Assembly (NCBI GenBank): GCA_905182655.1
Contig: CAJJCN010000016.1
Span: 1 to 40,946 of the forward strand
Source of the DNA: Flammeovirgaceae bacterium UBA4465
GTDB lineage: Bacteria; Bacteroidota; Bacteroidia; Cytophagales; Cyclobacteriaceae
DNA: 40,946 bases
Direction of reading: 5' to 3'
Shown here: in pieces, positions 15,255 through 24,788 of the stretch
How the letters are laid out: each line of letters begins with the position of its first letter
Position numbering within the stretch: position 1 is the stretch's first letter
Made by a program: the position numbers and the translations under genes
Notes under the pieces: generated by a model
Databases searched by the model: none
Told to the model about the DNA's origin: nothing
The model's input: only the letters and a program-made list of their open reading frames with translations

Positions 15255-17561
15255 ATGAGAAGCCATTTTTTAACTATCGCCCTGTTACTGCTTACTTTTT
15301 CAAGTTTTGCGCAGTATGGCACGTCTTTCTATCATTTGGGAAATGCAACGATGCAAAGTACAGACTATAACCCGGCCTACTTTCCAGAAGGTAAGTTTTT
15401 CTTAAAACTGCCTGGACCCGGTATGAACTTATATCTGAACAATGCCTTCAGCTACAGTGATTTGTTTACCAAGCAGGACAATGGAGACCTTGCTGTCAAC
15501 GCCAATGACCTCATCAATGACTTTGGCAAAAGCTTTAACATAACTGGAGACGCCTCTTTTAACCTCTTTCATGTGGGTTATCAATTTGGTCCAAGGAATC
15601 AGCCTGACTCTACGGGTCTGGGTATCAGCCTTTTTGTAAACCTTCGCAGTAATTTCAACTTGGCGCTTCCAGGAAGCCTAATGGATATACTCTGGCAAGG
15701 AAATGGGGCTTTTATTGGGGATAAGCAAACTTTGGCTTTTGGTGTTAACTCTACTATGTACCTTGAACGTGGCTTAGGATTGGCCTATACGCTGCCCCAA
15801 TCAAATTTAAAATTAGGCCTAAGGTTAAAAATGCTTAACGGTTATTCTAATTTCAGTACGCCATCAGATACCGAAGCTACTTTTTTAACCAAAGGACCTG
15901 AAGACAGTTATGCATTGGAAGCGAGCTACGAAAATATGATGATCAGAAGCGCGGGTCTCGTAAATATCAAAGATGCTGAAGAGGGATCAACGGGCTATCT
16001 TGATGGTTTTACCGAAACGGATGACTACACAAGTTTAGCTATTCCAGCCAATAAAGGATTTGCGGTTGATCTCGGAGCAGAGTATAAAATAGATTCAAAT
16101 TTCACTGTGGCCCTAGCTATCAATGATTTAGGCGTTATTAACTGGACAGAAAATGTCTCGACTTACGGTCTGAGAGATAGCTCATTTCAATTACCCGATT
16201 TTAATTTATTAGAGGACGACTTGGGTACTGTTATAGAGGATACCTTCAATAACAATTTTGATTATTATCAGTTAAATGAAGCCTACAAAACCAACTTGCC
16301 TACACGCATTGTCGCCAGTCTTATTTACACTCCTTGGGATGACAAAACTGACATTATCGCCACCATGAATTCAAGAATCATTCAAGGGGAGTTCAGATCT
16401 GGTTTTGGTATTGGTATCAATAGAAAATTCGGTCCTAAATTTATTTTATCTACCTCAGTTACCAAAATGCCGCAGCAAGGTTTGAATATGGGTGCTGCCA
16501 TTTCGGCGACCGCTGGTTTTATACAATTCTATGCAGGCGTAGATAGGATGTTTGGATACAGCGTTTATAACCTTGATTGGATTCAAGGTCAAGCAGGTAT
16601 CAACCTGGTTTTTGGCAGTGGACCAAAACGTATCAAAAAAGTCAAGCCACCTAAAGTCAAGAAAGATAAAACCTTACCTTATAAAGGTACCATCTATTTT
16701 TATCCTATGGTGGATCAAGATACAACAACTGCTAACATTTACATCAACGATGAGTTTGTTGCTGATATGTTTGGAGTTTATTCAATGGGTATCGTCAGTG
16801 ATACTACCTATGCACTGAGAGTTGAGAAGGAAGGTTTTATTACCATGACTGAATCTATCGTTATTCCAGATTCTGTTCAAGGCGTTTGGGAAACCCGTAT
16901 CTACAAAACGATTAATTTAGTTCCTGAAGAGGTGCTACCTACCACCATTGATCTTAATCTAGCTATTGTATCTACCAGTGGTGAAAAGGTTATGGGCGGT
17001 AGATTGGAACTCGTCAATGCAAGCAGTAAGGAAACGGTCTACAAGGGCAATGTTGCCTCAAATGCTTACACCACGACAGCAGCTGAAAACGCCCAATTTA
17101 CCTACAAGGTCAAAGCGAGAGAATATTTTTTCAAACAAGGGGTCATCAATTTGAGCAATGCGAAGGACCAACCCATTGTTAATGAAGAAATTGTCTTGAC
17201 TAAAATTGAAATTGATAGAAAGGTGAATGAAGGCGAAATATTATTTGAAACCAACTCTACAACGATTTCCTTGAGTAGTAAAGGTGGTTTGGAAGCCATT
17301 ATTGATTTGACTACTAATAATGAAAACGTGATCGTTGAAATTGCTGCACATACCGATGATGTAGGACAAGAAAATGATAACCTCAGACTGTCTAAAGCAA
17401 GGGCCAATGTTGTACGAGATTATTTGATCAGTCGTGGTGTACTATCTCAGCAATTGATCGCCAAGGGCTATGGTGAAACACAACCTATTGTTCCGAATAG
17501 TTCTGAAGAAAATAGAACGCTCAACAGAAGAGTAGAGATCATTATAAGAGTTGTAAATTAA
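15255..17561 (+). CDS. DUF5723-type outer-membrane protein with OmpA C-terminal domain
   Basis: A 768-residue exported protein. The ATG at 15255 begins the signal peptide MRSHFLTIALLLLTFSSFAQ; a TTG six bases earlier is less likely. Residues about 20-455 form the DUF5723 region, typical of Bacteroidota outer-membrane barrels (SFYHLGNATMQSTDYNPAYF near the start, amphipathic strands, ending GQAGINLVFGSGPKRIKK). A Lys/Pro-rich linker (KVKPPKVKKDK) leads to a PEGA-like region from about 476 and an OmpA peptidoglycan-binding domain at about 650-768 (IAAHTDDVGQENDNLRLSKARA, ending NRRVEIIIRVVN). It should therefore bridge the outer membrane and peptidoglycan. Everything after the linker matches the C-terminus of the PD40-OmpA protein, so one arose by module duplication. 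Confidence 0.88.
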   Translation: MRSHFLTIALLLLTFSSFAQYGTSFYHLGNATMQSTDYNPAYFPEGKFFLKLPGPGMNLYLNNAFSYSDLFTKQDNGDLAVNANDLINDFGKSFNITGDASFNLFHVGYQFGPRNQPDSTGLGISLFVNLRSNFNLALPGSLMDILWQGNGAFIGDKQTLAFGVNSTMYLERGLGLAYTLPQSNLKLGLRLKMLNGYSNFSTPSDTEATFLTKGPEDSYALEASYENMMIRSAGLVNIKDAEEGSTGYLDGFTETDDYTSLAIPANKGFAVDLGAEYKIDSNFTVALAINDLGVINWTENVSTYGLRDSSFQLPDFNLLEDDLGTVIEDTFNNNFDYYQLNEAYKTNLPTRIVASLIYTPWDDKTDIIATMNSRIIQGEFRSGFGIGINRKFGPKFILSTSVTKMPQQGLNMGAAISATAGFIQFYAGVDRMFGYSVYNLDWIQGQAGINLVFGSGPKRIKKVKPPKVKKDKTLPYKGTIYFYPMVDQDTTTANIYINDEFVADMFGVYSMGIVSDTTYALRVEKEGFITMTESIVIPDSVQGVWETRIYKTINLVPEEVLPTTIDLNLAIVSTSGEKVMGGRLELVNASSKETVYKGNVASNAYTTTAAENAQFTYKVKAREYFFKQGVINLSNAKDQPIVNEEIVLTKIEIDRKVNEGEILFETNSTTISLSSKGGLEAIIDLTTNNENVIVEIAAHTDDVGQENDNLRLSKARANVVRDYLISRGVLSQQLIAKGYGETQPIVPNSSEENRTLNRRVEIIIRVVN

Positions 17562-17573
17562 AGAAGAGACCCG

Positions 17574-17620
17574 TCGATAATCTGTAATCAGTCATCGAAA
17601 AGATGATTACGGATTATCGA
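17574..17620. terminator. Inverted repeat between convergent DUF5723-OmpA and nuoD
   Basis: TCGATAATCTGTAATC (17574-17589) and GATTACGGATTATCGA (17605-17620) form a 16-bp stem with a single G·T pair and a 15-nt loop. It starts 12 bp after the OmpA gene stop, and its right arm contains the nuoD stop codon. There is no T-run, so it is probably a bidirectional transcript end rather than a classic rho-independent terminator. Confidence 0.6.
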
Positions 17621-18825
17621 TCCACTTCTCCTAAGACCAAATCAAGTGAGCCAACAATGGCGATGAGGTCTGAAATCATGACCCCTTTGCTAATTTCGGG
17701 AAGGACCGATAAATTAACAAAAGAACAACCTCTGGCTTTACAGCGGACCGGGATATCAGAGCGGCCGTCGGTTCGAAAAAAGAATCCTAATTCTCCTTTT
17801 GGGTTTTCAGCACGGACGTAATAGTCTCCTGCCTTAGGTCTTATTTTTTTAGGGACTAATGCCCTGGGGTTAAACTCTTTGTCCCTTTTAAATTCATGTG
17901 TAAGCTTGGTAAGGCACTGATCTATAATCTTTAAAGACTCGTGACATTCTTGCATCCGCACATAGGTACGATCCCAACAATCTCCCACAGCTCCCATGGC
18001 TCCCGTCCCAATAGGTATGTCAAAATCTAATTCAGGATATACACTGTAACCATCTACTCTTCTTAAATCATACTTAAGACCACTGGCTCGGAGCATGGGC
18101 CCCGTCACACCATAATTAACCGCTAAGTCCAAAGGTAATACGCCAACTTTTGCAGTTCTTTCGATAAAAATCTTATTCGTGATTAATAAGGTCTCTAAAT
18201 GTTCTAGCTTGGGTTTTAAATAGGCACTGAATTCTGCACATCGCTCTTCAAACTGCAAAGGCAAATCATAATACAAACCTCCTATCCATACATAGTTATA
18301 CAGCATCCGGGCACCACACGTCCATTCTAGTAATCTTAAAATATGTTCTCGATCCCTCATCAACCACAAAAAAGGTGTAAAGGCACCAATGTCTAAACCA
18401 TAGGTACCCATAGCCACGAAATGAGAGGCAATTCGATTGAGTTCAGCCACGAGCACTCTGATGTATTCGACGCGTTTAGGAATTTGATCAGTAATACCCA
18501 ACATACGCTCTACCCCCATGGCATAAGCATGCTCTGAGTTCATCGCTGACATATAATCCATACGGTCTACGTAAGGAATCGTTTGATTGAAAGGCATTGA
18601 TTCTGCATGCTTCTCGAAACAACGATGTAAATAGCCTATATGGGGAATTACTTCTTTGACGATTTCCCCATCTGTCACTACCTCTAGTCTCAGTACACCA
18701 TGTGTGGAAGGATGCTGTGGCCCTATATTGAACACCATTTCTCCACGTTTGAGCGAAGATACCGAGGTGTGTATAGGTTCAGAGTTTTTTAAATGATCTG
18801 GATGATATGTGTACTGAATAGCCAA
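17614..18825 (-). CDS. nuoD: NADH-quinone oxidoreductase subunit D
   Basis: A 403-residue, full-length NuoD, the 49-kDa-type subunit of respiratory complex I that lines the quinone site in the peripheral arm. Conserved family blocks are visible: FNIGPQHPSTHGVLRL near residue 32, HIGYLHRCFEKHAE, YVDRMDYMSAMNSEHAYA, and the C-terminal VRCKARGCSFVNL and ending LGEVDR. It is last in nuoABCD, 9 bp after nuoC. The remaining subunits (nuoE-N) are not next to it: the gene that follows is convergent and unrelated. The protein shows no sign of damage, so it should assemble with subunits encoded elsewhere. Confidence 0.97.
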   Translation of the reverse strand: MAIQYTYHPDHLKNSEPIHTSVSSLKRGEMVFNIGPQHPSTHGVLRLEVVTDGEIVKEVIPHIGYLHRCFEKHAESMPFNQTIPYVDRMDYMSAMNSEHAYAMGVERMLGITDQIPKRVEYIRVLVAELNRIASHFVAMGTYGLDIGAFTPFLWLMRDREHILRLLEWTCGARMLYNYVWIGGLYYDLPLQFEERCAEFSAYLKPKLEHLETLLITNKIFIERTAKVGVLPLDLAVNYGVTGPMLRASGLKYDLRRVDGYSVYPELDFDIPIGTGAMGAVGDCWDRTYVRMQECHESLKIIDQCLTKLTHEFKRDKEFNPRALVPKKIRPKAGDYYVRAENPKGELGFFFRTDGRSDIPVRCKARGCSFVNLSVLPEISKGVMISDLIAIVGSLDLVLGEVDR

Positions 18826-18834
18826 AATTACTAT

Positions 18835-19317
18835 TTAATAATCCACTTTAATCCCATGGTATCGTTCTTGCAAAACATCATCTTTCCTTAAAGGATGGCC
18901 CTCCCAATCACTGGGTAATAGAATACGCCTCAAATCAGGGTGACCTTCAAAACGAATGCCTAGCAAATCAAAAATTTCTCGTTCATGCCAATTGGCTGTT
19001 TTCCAAATATCGGATACCGTAGGTACTATGGGCGTTTCTCTATCTAATTTAGTCTTAACCATCAGATGCAAGTCATAAGGAATGGAATAGAGGTTATAAA
19101 TCATCTCCATTGTATTGGCCTCTGGCCCATTATCAATCCCCGTGATCGACGATAACATGTCAAAATACAACTGATCATCATCTCTCAAAAAGGTAAATAA
19201 TTCATGGTTTTCTTGCGCCATTATTTCAATAGATTGAGGCTGGTCATTTGGGTTAATTTTTAAGACTTTTTGACCAAAAGAATTCTTTAACAAGTCAAAA
19301 ATGAGATCCGTAGTCAT
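18835..19317 (-). CDS. nuoC: NADH-quinone oxidoreductase subunit C
   Basis: A 160-residue NuoC (30-kDa-type subunit of complex I, peripheral arm). The signature near the C-terminus is clear: [20 protein letters not shown] followed by [18 protein letters not shown]. It is separate from nuoD rather than fused to it as in some enterobacteria. Its start overlaps the nuoB stop by 4 bp, indicating translational coupling, and nuoD follows after 9 bp. Confidence 0.96.
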   Translation of the reverse strand: MTTDLIFDLLKNSFGQKVLKINPNDQPQSIEIMAQENHELFTFLRDDDQLYFDMLSSITGIDNGPEANTMEMIYNLYSIPYDLHLMVKTKLDRETPIVPTVSDIWKTANWHEREIFDLLGIRFEGHPDLRRILLPSDWEGHPLRKDDVLQERYHGIKVDY

Positions 19318-19847
19318 ACCTTTTGATTTTTTTCTTTTTCAATTAATCGTTCGAGTGCCAAGGGCTTTACAATAGATGCCCCCCTAATTTTTTCTTGTAA
19401 TTTCATAAAACCACCGATCAGCGCTTCAGGACGTGGGGGGCAACCGGGTACATATACATCTACCGGAATGATCCGATCTACTCCTTTGACTACATGATAG
19501 CCATGCTCCCAATACGGCCCTCCACAATTGGAACAAGAACCCATAGAAATCACGTACCTCGGTTCAGCCATCTGCTCATAAAGCCTCCGGACTCGATCAG
19601 CCATTTTGAAAGTAACCGTGCCTGCTACAATCATCACATCTGATTGCCGCGGGGAGGCCCTTGGAAACACGCCCAACCTATCCATATCATATCCCGTCGC
19701 CATCGCTCCCATCATCTCGATGGCACAACAAGCCAGTCCAAAGCCCATAGGCCACAGACTGGACAATCTTGCCCAATTGATCAGGTCATCAATATTAGAA
19801 ACAATGACCCCTCCTTGAGACAACTCCTGGTCATGTAATCCTTTCAT
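19314..19847 (-). CDS. nuoB: NADH-quinone oxidoreductase subunit B
   Basis: A 177-residue NuoB, which carries iron-sulfur cluster N2, the last electron donor before quinone in complex I. All four cluster cysteines are visible: the Cys-Cys pair in [11 protein letters not shown], the Cys in MGSCSNCGG and the Cys in [10 protein letters not shown]. The N-terminus ([13 protein letters not shown]) is short and ordinary. It overlaps nuoA by 4 bp at its start and nuoC by 4 bp at its end, so the block is translated as a coupled operon. Confidence 0.97.
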   Translation of the reverse strand: MKGLHDQELSQGGVIVSNIDDLINWARLSSLWPMGFGLACCAIEMMGAMATGYDMDRLGVFPRASPRQSDVMIVAGTVTFKMADRVRRLYEQMAEPRYVISMGSCSNCGGPYWEHGYHVVKGVDRIIPVDVYVPGCPPRPEALIGGFMKLQEKIRGASIVKPLALERLIEKEKNQKV

Positions 19848-20305
19848 GAATATTTTTGATTGATTTGTTCATATAATTTTTTGGGTACTTTTGAACTAAA
19901 GGTAGAAATGTGCCCATCCGGACGTAACCATGTCAACATGCCATTCGCCCAAACATAAGCCAAGCCTACTCCTAGAATAAGTATGAAAATGCCTGTTTCA
20001 ATTAAAGCGAACCACCCCCATAAGCCGTTAGTAGCCAAGATAAGATCTACATCTGCAAAAACCACGGCCCACGGAAATAGAAACACCAGTTCAACCTCAA
20101 ATAGTATAAAGACCAACGCAATGATATAAAAGCGCAAATTGAACTGCCCCCAAGCATTGTTTATCGGATCTTCTCCAGATTCATAGGTAGTAAGTTTTTC
20201 TTCGTTGGGACGATTCGGCCTTAGCAACTTTCCCACCATTAAAGCCATGAGGATAAATCCCAATCCTCCCAAAATAAAAAGCAATACCGTTCCAAATCCA
20301 TTCAT
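19844..20305 (-). CDS. nuoA: NADH-quinone oxidoreductase subunit A
   Basis: About 153 residues with three membrane helices, the layout of NuoA, a small subunit in the membrane arm of complex I near the quinone channel. Family blocks are present: [20 protein letters not shown] in the first loop and [16 protein letters not shown]-like sequence ([20 protein letters not shown]) in helix 2. I take the ATG at 20305; a GTG at 20311 is the alternative and GGAG sits just before the ATG. The C-terminal tail (about 25 residues after the last helix) is slightly longer than in many NuoA proteins. First gene of the nuoABCD block. Confidence 0.95.
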   Translation of the reverse strand: MNGFGTVLLFILGGLGFILMALMVGKLLRPNRPNEEKLTTYESGEDPINNAWGQFNLRFYIIALVFILFEVELVFLFPWAVVFADVDLILATNGLWGWFALIETGIFILILGVGLAYVWANGMLTWLRPDGHISTFSSKVPKKLYEQINQKYS

Positions 20306-20414
20306 CTCCACAACAGCAAATTAATAATTAATAAGCTTGAATACTCGGAATGCTAGATAATACTTACCTCATCTCTATACTTTTTTAAAGTATTTGAGCT
20401 ATTTTGAATATTCA

Positions 20415-20918
20415 ATGAGCGTGGAAAAAGCAAATATCATTCGAATAAGTCGGGGAAATAGTCTACCTATCACTTTCAGGATCGTGTTTACCTTGATTTT
20501 ATTTCTTATTTATATCGCACTAACGGGCTATCTACCCAAAGCGCTTGTCATAGCACTTATGATTTTGTTAGCTCCCATATTGCCTTTGATTTGGACCTTA
20601 CAAGATATGATTGAAATCAACATGAACAAAAAATTCATTCATGAATATATTTGGGTTTTAGGTAACAAATGGGGTGCACCAACATCTTTCAAGCATATCA
20701 AATATATCTTCATCAATGCTACAAAAATGAGACAAGCCATGACTTCTTGGGGAGGTAGGGTACGCTATAGCCAATACTCTGAATATGTGGCTTACCTAAA
20801 ATTAAATTCAGGAAAAAAATTTCTACTGACAAGATCAAAAAACTATGACTCGCTGGCTCAAGAACTTCGGACAATATCAGTAAAACTAGACACTACTCTG
20901 AAAGACACTACTCAATAA
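20415..20918 (+). CDS. Small membrane protein, possible PH-like domain
   Basis: About 167 residues from the ATG at 20415; a TTG at 20394 is possible but has nothing to recommend it. Two adjacent membrane segments occur at about residues 20-38 and 43-62. They are followed by a soluble part of about 100 residues with alternating beta-like patches (KFIHEYIWVL, YVAYLKLNSGKKFLL) and a final helix. That layout resembles bacterial PH-domain membrane proteins (YcxB type), but the resemblance is by shape only. It is 7 bp upstream of the dienelactone hydrolase-like gene and probably co-transcribed. Function unknown. Confidence 0.7.
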   Translation: MSVEKANIIRISRGNSLPITFRIVFTLILFLIYIALTGYLPKALVIALMILLAPILPLIWTLQDMIEINMNKKFIHEYIWVLGNKWGAPTSFKHIKYIFINATKMRQAMTSWGGRVRYSQYSEYVAYLKLNSGKKFLLTRSKNYDSLAQELRTISVKLDTTLKDTTQ

Positions 20919-20925
20919 ATTAACT

Positions 20926-21726
20926 ATGAAATCTCTGTTCATCCTCTTGTATTTATCTTTAATCTCTACGACCACTTTAGGACAGACCTATGCAACCGCA
21001 CAATTGGAACATTCACCAAGGCACCATGAATGGATTAAATTAAAATCTAATGGTCGTGATCTAAGTTGTTTTATAACCTATCCTGAATCAAGTAAGTCTG
21101 CTACAGTAATTCTACTTATTCACGAAAATAGAGGCCTAAATGATTGGGCAAGGTCCATGGCAGATCAACTTTCTGAAGCGGGATATATTGTAGTGGCTCC
21201 AGATCTGATCTCAGGAATCAGTTCCGAATATGAGAAAACGATGGACTATCCCAACTCCGATCAAGCGCGTACCAGTATTTACGCACTCGAACAACCTGAG
21301 GTACTGAATGATCTTGATGCCGTGTTTACCTATGCGGAAAACATGCCTGCCGGCACTGGTCAAGTAGCTGTCATGGGATTTTGCTGGGGAGGATCTCAAA
21401 CTTTCACCTATGCCGCACACAACGACCGATTACTTGCGGCCATGGTTTTTTACGGAACAGGGCCTAAAAATGAAGCCCTTTATGAAAACATTACAGCACC
21501 TATCTACGGTTTTTACGGTGGGTCTGACCAACGGGTCAATGCAACACTTCCTGCTTCTGAAGCAGCGATGAAGCAATATCAAAAACAATATGAATACGAG
21601 ATTTATGAAGGTGCAGGGCACGCGTACATGAGGTCTGGTGATGACCCCAATGGCAGCCAAGAGAATGTATCAGCTAGAGATAAGTCTTGGCAGAGAATCA
21701 AAGCCATTTTAAAGCACTCGAATTAA
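20926..21726 (+). CDS. Secreted dienelactone hydrolase-like alpha/beta hydrolase
   Basis: A 266-residue enzyme with a signal peptide (MKSLFILLYLSLISTTTLGQ), so periplasmic or secreted. The alpha/beta-hydrolase fold is clear: HENRGLNDW in the oxyanion region, a cysteine nucleophile at 153 in GFCWGGS (the hallmark of dienelactone hydrolases, which use Cys rather than Ser), Asp201 in YGGSDQRV, and His232 in GAGHAYM. Family members hydrolyse lactones or esters; the substrate is not known here. The signal peptide is a variation, as classic catabolic enzymes of this family are cytoplasmic. It follows the small membrane protein gene by 7 bp. Confidence 0.9.
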   Translation: MKSLFILLYLSLISTTTLGQTYATAQLEHSPRHHEWIKLKSNGRDLSCFITYPESSKSATVILLIHENRGLNDWARSMADQLSEAGYIVVAPDLISGISSEYEKTMDYPNSDQARTSIYALEQPEVLNDLDAVFTYAENMPAGTGQVAVMGFCWGGSQTFTYAAHNDRLLAAMVFYGTGPKNEALYENITAPIYGFYGGSDQRVNATLPASEAAMKQYQKQYEYEIYEGAGHAYMRSGDDPNGSQENVSARDKSWQRIKAILKHSN

Positions 21727-21735
21727 TCTTGTTCA

Positions 21736-21749
21736 AGGCAAGCATGCCT
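21736..21749. terminator. Short hairpin between convergent genes
   Basis: AGGCA and TGCCT pair around an AGCA loop in the 54-bp gap between the hydrolase and the symporter genes. The stem is only 5 bp with no T-run next to it, so termination is a weak guess. Confidence 0.25.
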
Positions 21750-21780
21750 ATTGAGATTTTCAGCTTTGGGCCTTTCCCTA

Positions 21781-23454
21781 TTATTCAGGCGTTTTTTCAT
21801 CAGGCCAGTCTTTCTTGAAGGCAATCCAATATTCTGATACCGAACTCTTAACGTCTTTTCTCAAATAGAGTAAACCAAAAAGATTGGGCAAGGTCATCAA
21901 AGCGATGGTAATCCCTGAAAGGGTCCATATGATGGTCGTATCAATAAATGCCGCCAAGAAAAAAGCAATGACGTAAACAATCCTAAAATAAATAACACTG
22001 TTGGCCCCAAGCAGATAGGTCATCGCTCGGTCTCCATAATAAGACCAAGAAATGGCTGTACTAAAAGCAAACAATAGTAGACCTATGGAAACAATGTACT
22101 GGCCCCATATGCCAAAATAACTCCGCTGAAAGGCAATGGCCGTTAGTGGTGCACTGTGCACCAGTGATTTTCCACTGAATATGATTTCGGGATTTTGAGA
22201 CTTCCCATTAAGTACCGCCGCGGCACCCGTCCAAGGCACATCATCTAATAATAACTTGATCTCTTCCGCTTTTGATCGGGCATGAATGATGGTCACCTCA
22301 TTTTGAATAATTCCCTCTACCACATCTAAATTTCCAACAAATAAGGGCAGGGGTCTTTCACCCGAAATATGACCATATAACTCCTGTATTCCCTCCTCTG
22401 TCTCATCATCGTAAACGCCTTGCAAGACTTCCATATCCGTATACTGAAACTCATTTTGGTGCTTCTCATTCCAAACTCCCGATGAAAGTAAAACCAAACC
22501 GGTAAGGGTACAAATAACAATCGTATCAATAAAAGGCTCTAGGATCGCCACTAAACCTTCTGAAACAGGTTCTTTACCCTTGGCCGACGCATGTGCAATA
22601 GGAGCACTTCCTTGCCCCGCCTCATTGGAAAAAAGTCCTCTCCCAACCCCCTTGTTTAATGCAAAAGCAATAGAAGCCCCAAGAAAACCGCCCGTAGCGG
22701 CCGTTTGACTGAATACGTGCTGAAATATGGATAGAAAAGAGGGCCAAATATTTTCAATATTGTAAAAAATAACCGCAAGGGCACCTATAAAATAAATCAG
22801 CGCCATACTGGGTACTAGTTTTTCTGTAACCGAAGCAATTCTCTTGATCCCACCGACAATGACAATGGCCAAAAGAATAGATAGTACCAAGCCTGTCATC
22901 CAAAGATCTATACCAAAGGTTGCTTGCATGGCATTAGAAATACTGTTAATCTGAGGTAAGCTGCCCGTTCCGAATGATGACAGCACGGTAGCCACAGCAA
23001 AAATACCCGCTAACCAGGGCATCTTCATTTTATTTTTCATAAAGTACATCGGACCCCCTGCCATACTCCCGTCTGCCGCCTTTTCACGATACTTATGAGA
23101 CAAGGTCACCTCTACAAATTTGGTACACATGCCCACCGCTGCAGTGACCAACATCCAAAAAAGAGCGGCAGGGCCACCCATGTGCACTGCGAGGGCCACA
23201 CCTGAGATATTTCCAGTGCCTACGGTCCCAGATAATGCAGTCGTCAATGCTTGAAAATGAGAAGTATCTCCTTCATCTTCAGAACGTTGAAATTTGCCTT
23301 TTAAAACCTTAATAGCAAAACTAAAATATCTTATTTGAGGAAATTTTAGATAAATAGTGAAAAACAATCCAGTTCCTATCAAGACGTAGGGAAACCAAAA
23401 GGAACTTCCAATAAAACCATCAATCAGTGCGAGAAAATCATTAAGTGCTTGCAT
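21781..23454 (-). CDS. Sodium:alanine/glycine symporter (AGCS family) with extra loop domain
   Basis: A 557-residue inner-membrane carrier that couples Na+ to alanine or glycine uptake. Family blocks are clear: [16 protein letters not shown] (residues 74-90), GGPMYFM at 133-139 and [19 protein letters not shown] (271-289). The C-terminal helices [15 protein letters not shown] and beyond are intact. Typical members are about 450-490 residues; the excess comes from a hydrophilic insert at about 328-435, between two membrane segments. It is Asp/Glu-rich, then shows a short globular-looking part ([21 protein letters not shown]). The reading frame is unbroken through the insert. No neighbouring gene indicates the preferred amino acid. 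Confidence 0.93.
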   Translation of the reverse strand: MQALNDFLALIDGFIGSSFWFPYVLIGTGLFFTIYLKFPQIRYFSFAIKVLKGKFQRSEDEGDTSHFQALTTALSGTVGTGNISGVALAVHMGGPAALFWMLVTAAVGMCTKFVEVTLSHKYREKAADGSMAGGPMYFMKNKMKMPWLAGIFAVATVLSSFGTGSLPQINSISNAMQATFGIDLWMTGLVLSILLAIVIVGGIKRIASVTEKLVPSMALIYFIGALAVIFYNIENIWPSFLSIFQHVFSQTAATGGFLGASIAFALNKGVGRGLFSNEAGQGSAPIAHASAKGKEPVSEGLVAILEPFIDTIVICTLTGLVLLSSGVWNEKHQNEFQYTDMEVLQGVYDDETEEGIQELYGHISGERPLPLFVGNLDVVEGIIQNEVTIIHARSKAEEIKLLLDDVPWTGAAAVLNGKSQNPEIIFSGKSLVHSAPLTAIAFQRSYFGIWGQYIVSIGLLLFAFSTAISWSYYGDRAMTYLLGANSVIYFRIVYVIAFFLAAFIDTTIIWTLSGITIALMTLPNLFGLLYLRKDVKSSVSEYWIAFKKDWPDEKTPE

Positions 23455-23475
23455 GTTATGCTATTTGAACTGAGA

Positions 23476-23483
23476 CAAAAATA
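23476..23483 (-). promoter_or_regulatory. Possible -7 element of the symporter gene
   Basis: The minus strand reads TATTTTTG, matching TAnnTTTG, 21 bp before the symporter ATG. A TTG lies 24 bp upstream, rather far for the -33 element. Confidence 0.35.
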
Positions 23484-23552
23484 GGCCTTTCATTGAGAAA
23501 TAAAAGTCAAAGGTTAATAAAGGAGTTTTACTGAAAGCTTCCTGAATATCTT

Positions 23553-24788
23553 TTAGGTAGCACTATTTATCAATAAATCACCTTTTTTCCAAAGCATATC
23601 GGGTTTCAAGGTCCCTTGTTGGTAGAGAATCTCTCTGTAATCATGGGTAGGAAAAGCAATGGCATCAAATAAGTACTGAGGAACTAATCTGCCTCTATCG
23701 GTAAGTCCAAGTGCTTGAGCCGCTCTAAAGGTGATCCCAGAAAGTGTCTCCGCAGCAGTTAATTTTTGATGTGCAGCTAAAATGCCACATTGCGCCAATA
23801 AATCTCCATTGGGTGCAGAACCAGGATTCCAATCCGAGGCAATCGCAAGGCAAGCACCGGCATCTAATAAAGCTCGGGTGGGAGCAAAAGCCATACCCAA
23901 GCCCAAAGAGGCACCGGGCAAGGCAACGGCTACTGTGTTGGAAGTCCCGAGCAAGGCAATATCTTGGGAAGTTGTTGCCTCCAAATGATCCGCACTCTTT
24001 GCCCCCATTTGGACGGCCAATGCCACCCCTCCACTCGAGAATTGGTCGGCATGTAAGGTTAAATCAAACCCTAAATTTTTCAAGGCCATTAAATAAGGTT
24101 GTGCTATTTGGACTGGAAATGCCTCAGCTTCGATAAAAGCATCTGCACGGTGGGTCAATAATTTGGCTTTTGGAGCTACTTCAGTCAATAAATAGTCCAA
24201 ATAAGAGGCCCGTTCATAACCCTTTGGGCACACATGCGCGCCCAAAAAAGTAGGGATTAGATCTACTTTTACTTCCCTATTGACCTCGTGAATCACCTCC
24301 AGCATTTTAAGTTCATTTTGCGCATCCAATCCATAGCCACTTTTTATTTCTTGTGTGGTAATTCCATCAGACTGATGTATCAATACCCTTTGATGAAGGA
24401 GCTTTTTGAGCGCTTCTTTGGTCGCCTGTCCCACCCATTTGACTGTATCTAATATACCTCCACCTGAGGCTAAAATTTCTTGGTAACTCAACCCACTATT
24501 GCGCCGTTCAAAATCTGCAGCTCTTGAGCCTGCCCAAACCATATGGGTATGGCAATCTATCAAACCCGGCATCAAAACATGAGGGCCGCTGATCTCCCTT
24601 ACCATCACATTATGTGTCGCCTCCTTTATTGTCAAGTGCTCAAAAGGACCGACTTCGATAATAACTCCCGAATCAACACGAACCCCCGCATTTTCCACAA
24701 TATCCATATCTGACGCCTTTAGCGGACCTTTTAAAGCGGTTTGCTTGAAGGTTACGATCTGAGTAAAAGGTCCTATGATTTGCTGCAT
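23553..24788 (-). CDS. hutI: Imidazolonepropionase
   Basis: A 411-residue amidohydrolase that opens the imidazolone ring to formiminoglutamate, third step of histidine degradation, in the cytoplasm. Metal-binding His80 and His82 lie in GLIDCHTHMVWAGSRAADF, and the family substrate region NSGLSYQEILASGGGI follows. Later ligands appear in LTLHADQF, SADHLEATT and ASDWNPGSAPNGDL. Length is normal. Histidine ammonia-lyase, urocanase and the final hydrolase are not next to it, so the pathway genes must be elsewhere if present. It stands alone, with 205 bp upstream and 98 bp downstream that show no gene. Confidence 0.95.
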   Translation of the reverse strand: MQQIIGPFTQIVTFKQTALKGPLKASDMDIVENAGVRVDSGVIIEVGPFEHLTIKEATHNVMVREISGPHVLMPGLIDCHTHMVWAGSRAADFERRNSGLSYQEILASGGGILDTVKWVGQATKEALKKLLHQRVLIHQSDGITTQEIKSGYGLDAQNELKMLEVIHEVNREVKVDLIPTFLGAHVCPKGYERASYLDYLLTEVAPKAKLLTHRADAFIEAEAFPVQIAQPYLMALKNLGFDLTLHADQFSSGGVALAVQMGAKSADHLEATTSQDIALLGTSNTVAVALPGASLGLGMAFAPTRALLDAGACLAIASDWNPGSAPNGDLLAQCGILAAHQKLTAAETLSGITFRAAQALGLTDRGRLVPQYLFDAIAFPTHDYREILYQQGTLKPDMLWKKGDLLINSAT

